From Gulosibacter chungangensis (lineage in GTDB: Bacteria; Actinomycetota; Actinomycetes; Actinomycetales; Microbacteriaceae), in NCBI RefSeq assembly GCF_008831155.1, contig NZ_WBKB01000001.1, forward strand, positions 558,001 to 622,000: a DNA stretch of 64,000 bases. The letters are read 5' to 3'. The position numbers and the translations under genes are program-made. The notes beneath the pieces are model-generated. The model was not told where the DNA came from. It saw nothing but the letters and a program-made list of their open reading frames with translations, and did no database searches. The first letter of the stretch is position 1, and each line of letters begins with the position of its first letter. Below are positions 34,151 to 45,680 of this stretch, one piece after another.

Positions 34151-35356
34151 CTAGCCTGCGGCCGCGTCACCGACCTCAGAACTTCCCGGGCGCGAGCCGC
34201 GCCGCCTGCGGCGCTCGGGTTTCGGCGCGGAGGGATTGAGGTCGGGTTCGGAAGAGATGAGCAGGTTGATCCAGCGGGCGTTGGGGTTCGCATCCACCAA
34301 CACCGCCTTGACCAGCAGCGTCGCCGGCAGCGCGAGGAGTGCCCCAATCGGGCCGAGGGCGAAGGCCCACACCAGCAGTGAAAGGAAGGACACCGTGGGA
34401 GTGACACCGACCGCTTCACCCGCAAACTTCGGCTGGATAAGTGACTGAATCACGAAGTTAATGATCGACCAGACCGCGAGCACGATCAGCGCGTTCACCC
34501 AGTCATTTGCGAGCAGGGCCATCAGCACCGGCGGAATCATCCCGATCACGAAACCAATATTGGGGATGTAGTTCGTGAGGAAGGAGAACACACCCCACAC
34601 GAGCGCCAGCGGCACACCGAGGATCTCGAGCGCGATCACGTCGATCACCGCGACGATGAGGCCAAAGATCGTGGTGACGATCCAGTAGCGGCCCACGCCC
34701 TGCGAGAAAGAATCAAAGGCGGCACCCACCTGGGGTTGTTCGACGCGGACGCGCTGCATGCGCGGCTCAAAGGTGACCGCGTCAAAGAAGATGAAAAAGA
34801 TCACCACGAGCAGGGTCGCAAACAGCGACATCACGCTCCCGAAGTTTCCCATCAGGCTCTGCAGTAGTGCGGCGATCTGCGCCGGGTTGAATAGCCCCTG
34901 CAGCTGCGCGAGCAGCGCATCCTGCGTGATGCCGAAGCCGCTCAGCCACTCGAGCAGATTGCGATAGAGGTCGTTAAACTCCGCGCCGTACTTTGGCAGC
35001 TCCTGGATCAGCAGCGCCACCGACCAGATCATCAGCCCGACAAAGAGGATCAGTAGCGCATACACCGTGAGCGCCGCGACCGTACCGGCGAGGATTTTCG
35101 GCACGCGTCTGCGGAGCATCCAGTGGAAGAACGGCGAGATCGCGAGCGCCAGGTTGAAGCCGAGGAACACCGGTGTGACGAAGCTCGCGATCTGCTGCAG
35201 GGCGATCAGCCCGACGATGGCGAGCACCACACCCGCGAGGATCGCGAGCGGTTTCGGGTAGGTGATTCCGCGGTGCTTATCGCTTGCGGGTGTGGAGTTT
35301 TTGGAGTTTCCGGAGCCAGCTGCGCTCGGGTCGTGCTCGTCGCGCTCAGCTTGCAT
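34151..35356 (-). CDS. AI-2E family transporter (UPF0118/PerM-like)
   Basis: ATG 35356, preceded by GGAGGAG, gives 401 residues. The protein has about eight membrane segments: an N-terminal pair, a central amphipathic region (QELPKYGAEFNDLYRNLLEW), and a C-terminal cluster with the family's SFLTNYIPNIGFVIGMIPPVL, equivalent to the conserved P-x-G region. Members include AI-2 exporters and Na+/H+ antiporter-like proteins; substrate unknown. N- and C-termini are charged and probably disordered. Confidence 0.88.
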   Translation of the reverse strand: MQAERDEHDPSAAGSGNSKNSTPASDKHRGITYPKPLAILAGVVLAIVGLIALQQIASFVTPVFLGFNLALAISPFFHWMLRRRVPKILAGTVAALTVYALLILFVGLMIWSVALLIQELPKYGAEFNDLYRNLLEWLSGFGITQDALLAQLQGLFNPAQIAALLQSLMGNFGSVMSLFATLLVVIFFIFFDAVTFEPRMQRVRVEQPQVGAAFDSFSQGVGRYWIVTTIFGLIVAVIDVIALEILGVPLALVWGVFSFLTNYIPNIGFVIGMIPPVLMALLANDWVNALIVLAVWSIINFVIQSLIQPKFAGEAVGVTPTVSFLSLLVWAFALGPIGALLALPATLLVKAVLVDANPNARWINLLISSEPDLNPSAPKPERRRRRGSRPGSSEVGDAAAG

Positions 35357-35431
35357 TCGTTCGTTCTCCTCCACGCCGCGGCTCTACCCCTGCCAATTTA
35401 TGCGGTTTCGGCTGCTCGGGCCATGTGAGCG

Positions 35432-36946
35432 CTATTCTCGTGGCCGCGGCTTCCGCCGCAGCCCCTGCGGTTTCACGAGCATTCCGCGCGGTTCGCGCAC
35501 CCACCAGTTGCCGGTGCGCTTTCGCTCTTCACGGGTCGCGTAGCGGTACTCGTAGATGCGCACGCGAATCAGCCTCGGCGCATCCCCACCGAAGGGGTCG
35601 ACCCGCAAGAGCTTGCGGATACCCGCATCCCCCTCGAGGATTCGGTCGAGGAATCGCGAAAACCAGACCTCGCGGTAGGCGCCGAGCGCGGCAAACCACA
35701 TCAGCCAGTCCAGGCGCAGGTGATAGGGCGCGAACTGTCGCGGGATGCGGCGCGGGTCACCCGGTTTGCCGCGAAACTCATAGGCTTGCCAATCATCCGG
35801 ACCGGGAACCGCCGCCATCGTGCCCTCGACGACAAATTCGCGACGTTCCTTGGTCATCGATCCGAACGCCCCGTAGGCATTCACGAGGTGGATGCGGTTA
35901 AAGCTCGCGTTCATCCGCTGCCGCTCGGCGAAGAAGAGATTGTGCAGCGGCGGCCAGCTCAGGCTCAACAAACCGAGGAATACGACCGTGGTGAGGATGA
36001 GCCACCAGGCCGGGGAGTGCATCGCGGCCGCGGTGCCAAGCTGCTCGAGTCGCTCCCAACCCCAGCCCGGCCAGGGACCGCCGAAAACCCAGCGCAGAAA
36101 AGAGTCACTAATGCCGCTGAAGGCGAGGATGATTGTGAGCCAGTTGAGCCAGGCGTAGTTGCCGGTGATTACGAGGATGAGTTGGCTGACGATGATCGCG
36201 CTGGCGGCGATGGATGCGATGGGTTGCGGGAAGAACAGCAGCCACGGCATCCCGAGCTGGACGATGTGACTGCCGAGCGCCTCGCCGCGATGCCACCAGG
36301 CTGGTTTTTGGTGCGCCCAGCGACTGACCGGATTCGGCATCGGCTGGGTTTGGTGGTGGTAGTACATCGCGGTGAGGTTGCGCCAGGCGGTGTCCCCGCG
36401 CATTTTGATCATCCCGGCGCCGAACTCGAGTCGGAACATCAGCCAGCGGATAAAAAGCAGCATCAGTGCGGGTGGGGCGACCTCGTTCGACCCGAGGAAG
36501 CCGACGATAAAGCCCGCTTCCAGCAGCATCATTTCCCACCCAAAGCTGTAGAAGCGCTGCCCTAGGTTCACGATCGACAGGTAGAAGAGCCACATCACGA
36601 GGAACACCGGGATGGTGCTCCAAGCGGGCCCGAGTTGCGGGAGCCCGGCCACGGTCGCGAGCGCGAGCACCATCCCGATCAGGCACAGGATGCGCAGCTT
36701 GCGATCGCTATATGGGAATCGTTTGAAGCGGAAGAGGCCCGGAAAGTCCTTCGCGCGAGTGCGGTCGATGAAGCGTTGGACTGGCAGCAGGCCGCGTTCG
36801 CCGATCAGCACCGGGAACTGGTGGAAGGTGGAGAGGAATGCGAAGAAGTAGATTGCCGCGGTGCCGCGCAGGATGACTTCACGCGCGATGGTGTAGTTCG
36901 TCGCGTCGAGGAGTGCGAGCCAGTTCATCCAGCTTGACCAGTCCAT
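35432..36946 (-). CDS. Lipase maturation factor family membrane protein
   Basis: This 504-residue polytopic protein resembles LMF1/LMF2: VLIGERGLLPVQRF near residue 45, FRLEFGAGMIKMRGD, WRNLTAMYYHHQTQPMPNP and, in the soluble C-terminal part, APYHLRLDWLMWFAALG. In animals LMF1 aids lipase folding in the ER; bacterial members are uncharacterised but widespread in actinobacteria. It has about nine membrane segments followed by a C-terminal globular region of about 130 residues. Apparently monocistronic, divergent from the Clp gene. Confidence 0.9.
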   Translation of the reverse strand: MDWSSWMNWLALLDATNYTIAREVILRGTAAIYFFAFLSTFHQFPVLIGERGLLPVQRFIDRTRAKDFPGLFRFKRFPYSDRKLRILCLIGMVLALATVAGLPQLGPAWSTIPVFLVMWLFYLSIVNLGQRFYSFGWEMMLLEAGFIVGFLGSNEVAPPALMLLFIRWLMFRLEFGAGMIKMRGDTAWRNLTAMYYHHQTQPMPNPVSRWAHQKPAWWHRGEALGSHIVQLGMPWLLFFPQPIASIAASAIIVSQLILVITGNYAWLNWLTIILAFSGISDSFLRWVFGGPWPGWGWERLEQLGTAAAMHSPAWWLILTTVVFLGLLSLSWPPLHNLFFAERQRMNASFNRIHLVNAYGAFGSMTKERREFVVEGTMAAVPGPDDWQAYEFRGKPGDPRRIPRQFAPYHLRLDWLMWFAALGAYREVWFSRFLDRILEGDAGIRKLLRVDPFGGDAPRLIRVRIYEYRYATREERKRTGNWWVREPRGMLVKPQGLRRKPRPRE

Positions 36947-37121
36947 CAGTCACCTCCGGTCCTGCCGGCCGCACCCCTGCCAGCCGCACGAGATCTGCCT
37001 GACGCATCCGCTGCCGCACGGTCGTCGCCGCGTCGAGACATCACGGCCATTGTGACGGCTGTCCCAGAAATTTCGCTCATTTCGAACATGGTGGGAATAA
37101 GAGCCGACCCCTGATACGTTA

Positions 37122-37142
37122 CTTGAGTCATACACACTCAAG
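37122..37142. promoter_or_regulatory. HAIR element: HspR-binding inverted repeat
   Basis: CTTGAGT-CATACAC-ACTCAAG matches exactly the HspR-associated inverted repeat of actinobacteria (CTTGAGT-N7-ACTCAAG). It ends 21 bp before the Clp start codon, so it overlaps the promoter/5'UTR and would repress clp until heat shock. Confidence 0.92.
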
Positions 37143-37163
37143 TTTCCTGTTGGAGGTTCACTA

Positions 37164-39806
<2,643 letters not shown>

Positions 39807-39814
39807 AGCCTGCG

Positions 39815-39878
39815 AATACCACCGAGGATGCAGTTTGCCACCGAAATAAAGGGGGCAAACTGCATCATCGGTGGTATT
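39815..39878. terminator. Long-stem terminator after the Clp gene
   Basis: Arms 39815-39839 and 39854-39878 pair over about 24 bp with one mismatch. The outer part is AATACCACCGA/TCGGTGGTATT and the inner part ATGCAGTTTGCC/GGCAAACTGCAT. It separates the convergent clp and DUF2249 genes and can act in both directions. Confidence 0.85.
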
Positions 39879-39895
39879 TCGTGCGAGATCCTCGC

Positions 39896-40207
39896 TCAGC
39901 CCGCGTTGCGGATCTCGATGCACCAGCGCTCCGGGCCGCGATCCAGGTACTCAGTCGAGTACTGCTCGCCGTGCTTGGCCTCCAATTGCTGCAGCAGTGG
40001 CACCGGGTCGTGCGTGGCCGAGATGATCAGTCCCGTCCCGGGCCGCAGCGACTCAATGGCACCAAAAATCGCTGCGTGCCGGATCGCGTGCGGAATAGTT
40101 TGCACGTCGAGCTCCGGCAGCGTTTCGTCGTGCCCGCCGCAGGCACAGGTGCCACTGGGCTGGTCGACAGCTTCGGCGCGTGAACGGTGAATTTCGATGG
40201 GCTCCAT
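39896..40207 (-). CDS. DUF2249 domain protein
   Basis: This 103-residue soluble protein has the DUF2249 pattern: LDVQTIPHAIRHAAIFGAIE, LRPGTGLIISATHDPVPLL, and a C-terminal RGPERWCIEI. A CACGGHDE motif near residue 21 could bind metal. DUF2249 proteins often accompany nitrite/NO metabolism genes, and here it is divergent from the NirK-fusion operon across a 66-bp gap after correcting the regulator start. The start ATG 40207 is preceded by GGAGGGG. Confidence 0.85.
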   Translation of the reverse strand: MEPIEIHRSRAEAVDQPSGTCACGGHDETLPELDVQTIPHAIRHAAIFGAIESLRPGTGLIISATHDPVPLLQQLEAKHGEQYSTEYLDRGPERWCIEIRNAG

Positions 40208-40240
40208 GGCACCCCTCCGGCTCGATGTTCAGGTGCCCCA

Positions 40241-40255
40241 AAGTTTATTACACTT
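40241..40255. promoter_or_regulatory. AT-rich dyad in the divergent DUF2249/regulator promoter
   Basis: AAGT-TTATTAC-ACTT forms a 4-bp-arm dyad in the only AT-rich stretch between the two divergent genes. It could be an operator for the adjacent regulator; weak evidence. Confidence 0.3.
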
Positions 40256-40287
40256 AATCCCGTGGAAAAGATTTGGAGGTGGTGGAA

Positions 40288-41001
40288 GTGACTCGGCAGC
40301 GCGCATTCGATGAGAGTGCGGATGCGAACCCCAAGGCTCAGCCTCGACGTACGGCCACGGGGCGCAAGCATTCACCCACCCGCGAGCGCCTGCTGCGTGA
40401 GATTGAGCGGCGCGGCTCGGCCTCCACAGCAGAGCTCGTCGAGGCCACGGGCCTCCACGAAAACACGGTGCGCGGTCACCTCGAGCGCCTCCACTCCGAC
40501 GGACATCTGCGCCGCGAAGAGTCGAGTACCGGGGCTCGCGGGCGTCCCGCGGTGCGCTGGCGAACCGTGGATGCACAGGTCGCCTCGCCCTATGCCGGCC
40601 TTGCCGCGACGCTGGCCGAGACCCTCGAACGCACGGTGCCCGATGCGGTGCGCGAGGCTCGGCGCACGGGCACGACCTGGGGCGCCCGGCTCGCCGCCGA
40701 GCGGCAAGACGACAAGGAAGAAACGACACGCAGCCGCGTGCTCGAGGTCATGCGCGAGCAGGGATTTGCGCCTGTGGAGGAAAATTCCGATGCATCCGCC
40801 ACAGCCACCATCGCCCTGCGAGTATGCCCACTGCTCGCCGCGGCCGCCGAGTACTCCGAAGTGATCTGTGCTGTGCACGAGGGCATGATCGAGGGCATCG
40901 CGCGCAGCCAAGACCCAACCGCGAGCGCCGAACTCGAACCCTTCGCTCCGGGCGGCGTCTGCGTGCTGCGACTCCACAGCCAACTGCAGTCGGCATCATG
41001 A
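40288..41001 (+). CDS. HTH transcriptional regulator, SufR/ArsR-like with C-terminal Cys cluster
   Basis: The start is GTG 40288 behind GGAGGTGG; the frame is open 15 bp further. The 237-residue protein has an N-terminal winged helix (LREIERRGSASTAELVEATGL, quoted in part; LHENTVRGHLERL is the recognition region; REESSTGARGRPAVRW is the wing). Its C-terminal half carries three conserved cysteines and a His: RVCPLL, VICAVHEG and GGVCVLRL. This is the arrangement of Fe-S-binding SufR-type regulators. Given the nitrite reductase it precedes, an NO- or redox-sensing Fe-S switch is plausible. It overlaps the next gene by ATGA. Confidence 0.82.
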   Translation: MTRQRAFDESADANPKAQPRRTATGRKHSPTRERLLREIERRGSASTAELVEATGLHENTVRGHLERLHSDGHLRREESSTGARGRPAVRWRTVDAQVASPYAGLAATLAETLERTVPDAVREARRTGTTWGARLAAERQDDKEETTRSRVLEVMREQGFAPVEENSDASATATIALRVCPLLAAAAEYSEVICAVHEGMIEGIARSQDPTASAELEPFAPGGVCVLRLHSQLQSAS

Positions 41002-42263
41002 CCGGCCACCGAGCCACCGCTGGGCGTACGACCGTGTCGACGATCGGGACCAGTGCATCCCGCCGCGGCCCCTCCTGGCGACTGGTGTGGCTCGTTCCCG
41101 CCGCGATCGCGCTGCTGCTCGGTCTCGATGCCGGGTTGCTCCTGCTCGGAGTACCGGCTCCGCTCACCACCGACCGCCTGCCCGATGTGCACGGGATGCT
41201 CCTCGTGCTCGCCTTCGTCGGCACCCTGATCGCCCTCGAACGAGCGACCGCGCTGGGCCGCTGGTGGGGATTCATCGCCCCGGCGCTCCTCGGGCTCGGC
41301 GGGATCCTGCTTGTGGCCTCGCCGGTGCCGCTGCTCGTCGCCAAAGTCGCAGTCATTGCGGGTGCCGCCGCCTTCACGCTCCTCTATATTCCGCTCTGGC
41401 GCAGACAGTTCGACGCACCGCTCCTCGCACAGCTGCTTGGGGCCGCGCTGGGGCTGTGCGGCGCGATCATTTGGCTTGCACAGGATGGCATGGGCCGAGT
41501 GGTGCCTTGGCTGATCGGATTTCTCGTGCTCACCATCGCCGCCGAACGCGTGGAACTCGCCCGCATCACCATGGGTCCGCGCGCGGGCGGGATGCTCCTG
41601 GCGCACGCCTGGGCGGTCACCGGATCTTTGGTCGTCGGCATGGTGCTGCCGGATGCGGGGGCCATCCTGTTGGGCATCTCGCTACTGTCGCTGTGCGGTT
41701 GGCTCGTGCGGCACGATATTGCCCGCCGCACCATCCGCTCCACCGGCGCGACCCGCTATATGGCTGCGTGCATCCTCGCCGGATACGTTTGGCTTGCGGT
41801 CGCCGGAATCGTGCTGAGCTTTGGCGACCCAAGTGCGAATCAGCCCGCTTACGACGCCGTCGCGCACGCGATCTTTCTCGGCTACACCTTTTCGATGATC
41901 ATGGCGCACGCGACCACGATTCTGCCCGCGGTGCTGCACGTCACCCTCCCCTACCGGGCCGCCTTCTGGGTACCGGTTTCGCTGCTGCAGCTGGCGCTGA
42001 TCGTGCGAATCTGGATTGGCGACGGGCTCGGCTACCCCGTCGGCTGGCAGATCGGCGGGGCGCTGAACGTCGCGGCACTGCTGCTCTTCGCGCTGACCGC
42101 GGTGACGAGCGCGATCCTCGGGCCGCCCAAGGCCAAGGAACCCAAAGCATCCGCGAGCACCAAGCAGGCCACTGCACCGCAGCCACCGCGCGACCGGTCG
42201 AAGGCAACCGCCCTAAGTCCCGATCACCTCGACCATCCCGAGCGCCCCGAAGGCACGCAATGA
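40998..42263 (+). CDS. Polytopic membrane protein of the nirK operon (NnrS-/oxidase-subunit-I-like)
   Basis: ATG 40998 overlaps the regulator stop; 421 residues. It has about ten to eleven membrane helices with conserved histidines placed as in heme or copper membrane proteins: LPDVHGMLLVLAF near residue 60, VAHAIFLGYTFSMIMAHATTILPAVLH in the C-terminal half, quoted in part as HAIFLGYTFSMIMAHAT. The overall look is between NnrS and the membrane domain of the next gene. A Lys/Ala/Pro-rich tail follows. It overlaps the nirK-fusion start (ATGA), so the three genes are coupled. Family assignment is tentative. Confidence 0.8.
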   Translation: MTGHRATAGRTTVSTIGTSASRRGPSWRLVWLVPAAIALLLGLDAGLLLLGVPAPLTTDRLPDVHGMLLVLAFVGTLIALERATALGRWWGFIAPALLGLGGILLVASPVPLLVAKVAVIAGAAAFTLLYIPLWRRQFDAPLLAQLLGAALGLCGAIIWLAQDGMGRVVPWLIGFLVLTIAAERVELARITMGPRAGGMLLAHAWAVTGSLVVGMVLPDAGAILLGISLLSLCGWLVRHDIARRTIRSTGATRYMAACILAGYVWLAVAGIVLSFGDPSANQPAYDAVAHAIFLGYTFSMIMAHATTILPAVLHVTLPYRAAFWVPVSLLQLALIVRIWIGDGLGYPVGWQIGGALNVAALLLFALTAVTSAILGPPKAKEPKASASTKQATAPQPPRDRSKATALSPDHLDHPERPEGTQ

Positions 42264-45070
42264 TGTCTCCCTCAGTCCAGCCCTTGACCACCGTTAAACC
42301 GAGCGACGCGGCACCCGGTCGCGGCTTCCGGTTTATGCGCGATATTCCCACCGCGCTGTGGCTGCTGCTCGCGCTGATCGCGACCTTCGTGCACCGCGGC
42401 ATTCCCGAACCGCGCTGGTTGATGATCCACCTGCTGCTGCTCGGCGCGATCACCCACGCCATCCTCACCTGGAGCGAGTATTTCTCCTTCGCGCTGCTTC
42501 GCACTCGCGCGACCAGACGCGATCAAAAACTGCAAAACATCCGTCTGACCTGCTCCAACCTGGGCGCGGTGCTCGTGTTCATCGGTGTGCCTACGGGCAT
42601 TTGGGCGCTCACCGCGGTGGGTTCGGCGGCGCTGATCGTGGCGGTGCTGTGGCATGGCTGGGCGATCGTGCGGCGCGCTCGAGGGAGCCTGCCGGGGAAG
42701 TTCGGCAAGACGATCCGCTACTACGTGGCCTCGGCCGGGCTCCTCGCAATCGGTGCGGTGCTCGGCGCAATCGTCGCCCGAGGGGATGCGGCCCCTCAGC
42801 TCGCGCTTTCACACGCACTGATCAATGTGCTCGGTTGGGTCGGGCTCACCGTGGCCGGGACGGTCGTGACGCTCTGGCCGACGATCCTGCGCACCCGCGC
42901 CGATGAGCACGCGGCCACCTGGGCCATGCGCGCGCTGCCGGTCCTCGCGGTGGGTGTGCTGGTGGCCGCGCTCGGGGCAGCGCTCGCCCTGATGCCACTG
43001 CTGGCAGTGGGTCTGGCCGGATATCTTGCCGGTCTCGGGATGCTCGGGGTTTCGCTCGTACGCGCGGCCCGCAATGCTCCGCCCCGCAGCTTCGCCGCAC
43101 TTTCGGTTGGATGCGCACTGCTGTGGTGGTTCGGCTGTGTGGCCGTGCTCATGGTCGGCACGATCACCAAGCGGCTAACCGGTGGCGGTTTCGAGCAGAT
43201 TCAGGTGCTCATCGATGGCCTTGTGCCGTACCTGGCGGCGGGGTTCGCGGCGCAGGTACTCGTGGGCGCGTTGAGCTATCTCGTTCCCGTGGTGCTCGGT
43301 GGTGGACCTCGCCCCGTCCGTATCGGCACCGTCGCCTTTGACCGGCTCGGGACGCTGCGGGTCACCGTCGCGAATGCCGCGCTCGTGGTCTGTGCCCTGC
43401 CAGTGTCGAGCCTGATGCGGGTGGTTGCATCGCTGCTCTATGTAATCGCGATGGGATCCTTCCTCGTCAATATGTTCCCGGCAATGCGGGCCCAGCGAAA
43501 GGCGAAACAGGCCTTGGCGGGCAAGGCTGCCACGAGGGCTGAATCGGCGGGCGAGGCTGCCGCAAGCGCTGAATCGGCGGGCAAGGTCGCCGCGAACGTT
43601 AAACCGGCGCGCACTGCGGCGGCGACCCCAGACTCGGCGACCCCAAAGCCGGCTCGCCCTGAACGGGCGGCTCCTGAAAAGGGTCGCCGCGCCGGACAGG
43701 CAATGGCAGGACTCGTGACGGTGCTGCTGGCGGCGGTAATTACCGCATCCCTCGACCCGATCGGTGTCGGCTGGGGTGCCGGAGCAGCGGGAGACGCGGA
43801 TGCGCCGGTCACCACGATTCAGGTCGATGCCGCGGACATGACCTTCACGCCGAATGTGCTGGAGGTTCCGGCGGGTAATCGGCTCGTCGTTGAGCTCACC
43901 AATACCGATGCCTCGCAGGTGCACGACTTGGTGTTTGCGAACGGGGTCACGAGTGGTCGTCTCGCGCCTGGCGAGAGTGAAACCATCGATTTTGGGGTGT
44001 TGACCGAGGACTTGGACGGCTGGTGCTCCATCGTGGGACACCGTCAAATGGGGATGACCTTGACGGTCAAGGTGACCGGAGCCGTCGACTCGGCGAACAC
44101 CGCAGATGGTGCTGACTCCAGTGGCGCCGATGACACGAGCGATGCATCCGCCGAGGACGGCCACTCGATGGCCGATATGGACATGGGTGGCGTGGATCTT
44201 ACGGCGGATCCCGGCGCGGGTTTCACACCGTTTGCTGCCGATTTGCCACCCCTCCCCGCCGCGGATGGCCCGACTACCCACGAGGTGACACTCACCGTCA
44301 CCGACGAGGTGCTCGAAGTGGCACCCGGCGTCACACAGACGCTCTGGGTCTACAACGGCAGCGCTCCGGGCCCAACCCTGCACGGTCGAGTGGGCGATAC
44401 CTTCGTGGTCACCCTCGTGAACTACGGCAATATGGGCCACTCGATCGACTTCCACGCGGGAGCGCTCGCCCCTGACGAGCCGATGCGCACCATCGCGCCG
44501 GGTGAACAGCTCACGTACACCTTCACGGCGACCCGCGCCGGGATCTGGATGTACCACTGCTCGACGATGCCGATGTCGGCGCATATTGCGAACGGTATGT
44601 ACGGCGCGGTGGTCATCGAGCCCGACGACCTGCCCGCTGTGGACCGCAGTTATGTGCTCGTCCAGGGTGAGTACTATCTCGGCGATCATGAGGGTGGTGA
44701 GGTCGACATGACCAAGATCGAAGATCGCGCGCCCGACCTCGTCGTCTTCAATGGCTACGCAAACCAATACGATCACGCACCGCTCGAAGCGTCGGTCGGC
44801 GAACGGGTGCGTATTTGGGTGTTGGATGCGGGAATCGAGCGACCCTCGAGTTTCCACATCGTCGGTGGTCAGTTCGACACGGTGTGGAAGGAGGGTGCCT
44901 ACTCGATCAACAACAGTCCGGGCGTCGGCGCACAGGCATTGGATTTGCTGCCCGCACAGGGTGGATTTGTCGAGTTGAGCTTCCCCGAGGCTGGCAACTA
45001 TCCGTTCGTCTCTCACCTCATGATCGACGCCGAACACGGCGCCCACGGCGTCTTCGCTGTCTCCCCCTGA
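42260..45070 (+). CDS. nirK: Copper-containing nitrite reductase fused to a membrane domain and an extra cupredoxin
   Basis: ATG 42260 overlaps the previous stop and gives 936 residues. Residues about 25-450 hold around eleven membrane helices with His residues. An Ala/Lys/Glu-rich linker and one more helix follow (about 495). A cupredoxin (517-605) has a full type 1 site (His555, Cys589, His594, Met597 or 599). An acidic linker leads to a two-domain NirK (673-936). NirK ligands are all present: type 1 His727, Cys767, His775, Met780; type 2 His732, His766, His919; catalytic Asp730 and His866. It should reduce nitrite to NO outside the cell, with the cupredoxin as built-in electron donor. The longer upstream frame lies inside the previous gene. 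Confidence 0.92.
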   Translation: MMSPSVQPLTTVKPSDAAPGRGFRFMRDIPTALWLLLALIATFVHRGIPEPRWLMIHLLLLGAITHAILTWSEYFSFALLRTRATRRDQKLQNIRLTCSNLGAVLVFIGVPTGIWALTAVGSAALIVAVLWHGWAIVRRARGSLPGKFGKTIRYYVASAGLLAIGAVLGAIVARGDAAPQLALSHALINVLGWVGLTVAGTVVTLWPTILRTRADEHAATWAMRALPVLAVGVLVAALGAALALMPLLAVGLAGYLAGLGMLGVSLVRAARNAPPRSFAALSVGCALLWWFGCVAVLMVGTITKRLTGGGFEQIQVLIDGLVPYLAAGFAAQVLVGALSYLVPVVLGGGPRPVRIGTVAFDRLGTLRVTVANAALVVCALPVSSLMRVVASLLYVIAMGSFLVNMFPAMRAQRKAKQALAGKAATRAESAGEAAASAESAGKVAANVKPARTAAATPDSATPKPARPERAAPEKGRRAGQAMAGLVTVLLAAVITASLDPIGVGWGAGAAGDADAPVTTIQVDAADMTFTPNVLEVPAGNRLVVELTNTDASQVHDLVFANGVTSGRLAPGESETIDFGVLTEDLDGWCSIVGHRQMGMTLTVKVTGAVDSANTADGADSSGADDTSDASAEDGHSMADMDMGGVDLTADPGAGFTPFAADLPPLPAADGPTTHEVTLTVTDEVLEVAPGVTQTLWVYNGSAPGPTLHGRVGDTFVVTLVNYGNMGHSIDFHAGALAPDEPMRTIAPGEQLTYTFTATRAGIWMYHCSTMPMSAHIANGMYGAVVIEPDDLPAVDRSYVLVQGEYYLGDHEGGEVDMTKIEDRAPDLVVFNGYANQYDHAPLEASVGERVRIWVLDAGIERPSSFHIVGGQFDTVWKEGAYSINNSPGVGAQALDLLPAQGGFVELSFPEAGNYPFVSHLMIDAEHGAHGVFAVSP

Positions 45071-45088
45071 CCAGGGAGGCGAATTACC

Positions 45089-45655
45089 ATGTCGACCATG
45101 ACGACTTCAGCGCAGAGTTTCTTGCCTTACGGGCGGGAGCTGACGCGTGCCGATCTGCAGTCGGTGCCCGATGACGGGTACCGCTACGAACTCATCGATG
45201 GAGTGCTCATCGTGACCCCGGCACCACGAGTGCGGCATCAGCGAGTACTGGCACAGCTCGTGAGGATCTTGCAGGAGTCCGTGCCATCTGACCTCGAAGT
45301 CCTTTTTGCACCCATCGATGTCGTGCTTGCCGACAACACCGTCATCCAGCCCGACCTCTTGGTCGCGCCACACGACGCCTTCACGGAAACCGAACTCCCC
45401 GGCCCACCGCTGCTCGCAGTTGAAGTGGTCTCGCCTTCAACCCGCAGCATCGACATGCTCCTGAAGAAGGAGCGATTGCAGCGCGCCGGTTGCCCTCACT
45501 ACTGGGTCGTGGACCCCGACGAACCGTCCGTCATTGCTTGGGACCTGGTCGACGGTTCGTACGTCGAGGTCGACCGCGCTACCGGTACAGAGACTTTTGA
45601 GGTCGAAATACCCGTTCGTCTGCGACTCACGCCTGACTCGCTGACAGAGGCGTAA
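45089..45655 (+). CDS. Uma2 family protein (restriction-endonuclease-like fold)
   Basis: This 188-residue protein has the Uma2/DUF820 pattern of a PD-(D/E)xK-type fold: YELIDGVLIVTPAP, VIQPDLLVAP, PPLLAVEVVSPSTR and LKKERLQRAGCPHYWVVDP. The usual catalytic residues are seen (E of YELIDG, D of QPDLLV, E of AVEVVS, K of LKKE). Cellular function of the family is unknown; it is expanded in cyanobacteria and scattered in actinobacteria. It starts 18 bp after nirK with AGGGAGG, but probably reached this site independently of the nitrite genes. Confidence 0.9.
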   Translation: MSTMTTSAQSFLPYGRELTRADLQSVPDDGYRYELIDGVLIVTPAPRVRHQRVLAQLVRILQESVPSDLEVLFAPIDVVLADNTVIQPDLLVAPHDAFTETELPGPPLLAVEVVSPSTRSIDMLLKKERLQRAGCPHYWVVDPDEPSVIAWDLVDGSYVEVDRATGTETFEVEIPVRLRLTPDSLTEA

Positions 45656-45680
45656 TCAGCCACACCGCTTGAAGCTCGCC

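Noticed and set aside
41087-42259. Open frame extending the nirK fusion upstream by 391 codons
   Set aside because: It lies in another frame inside the 40998-42263 membrane-protein gene, reads as Arg/His-rich nonsense, and ATG 42260 overlaps the preceding stop in the usual ATGA manner.
43175-45046. 623-codon open frame on the minus strand opposite nirK
   Set aside because: It mirrors the nirK coding sequence; high GC produces long antisense frames. Composition is Arg/His-rich with no motif and no ribosome site.
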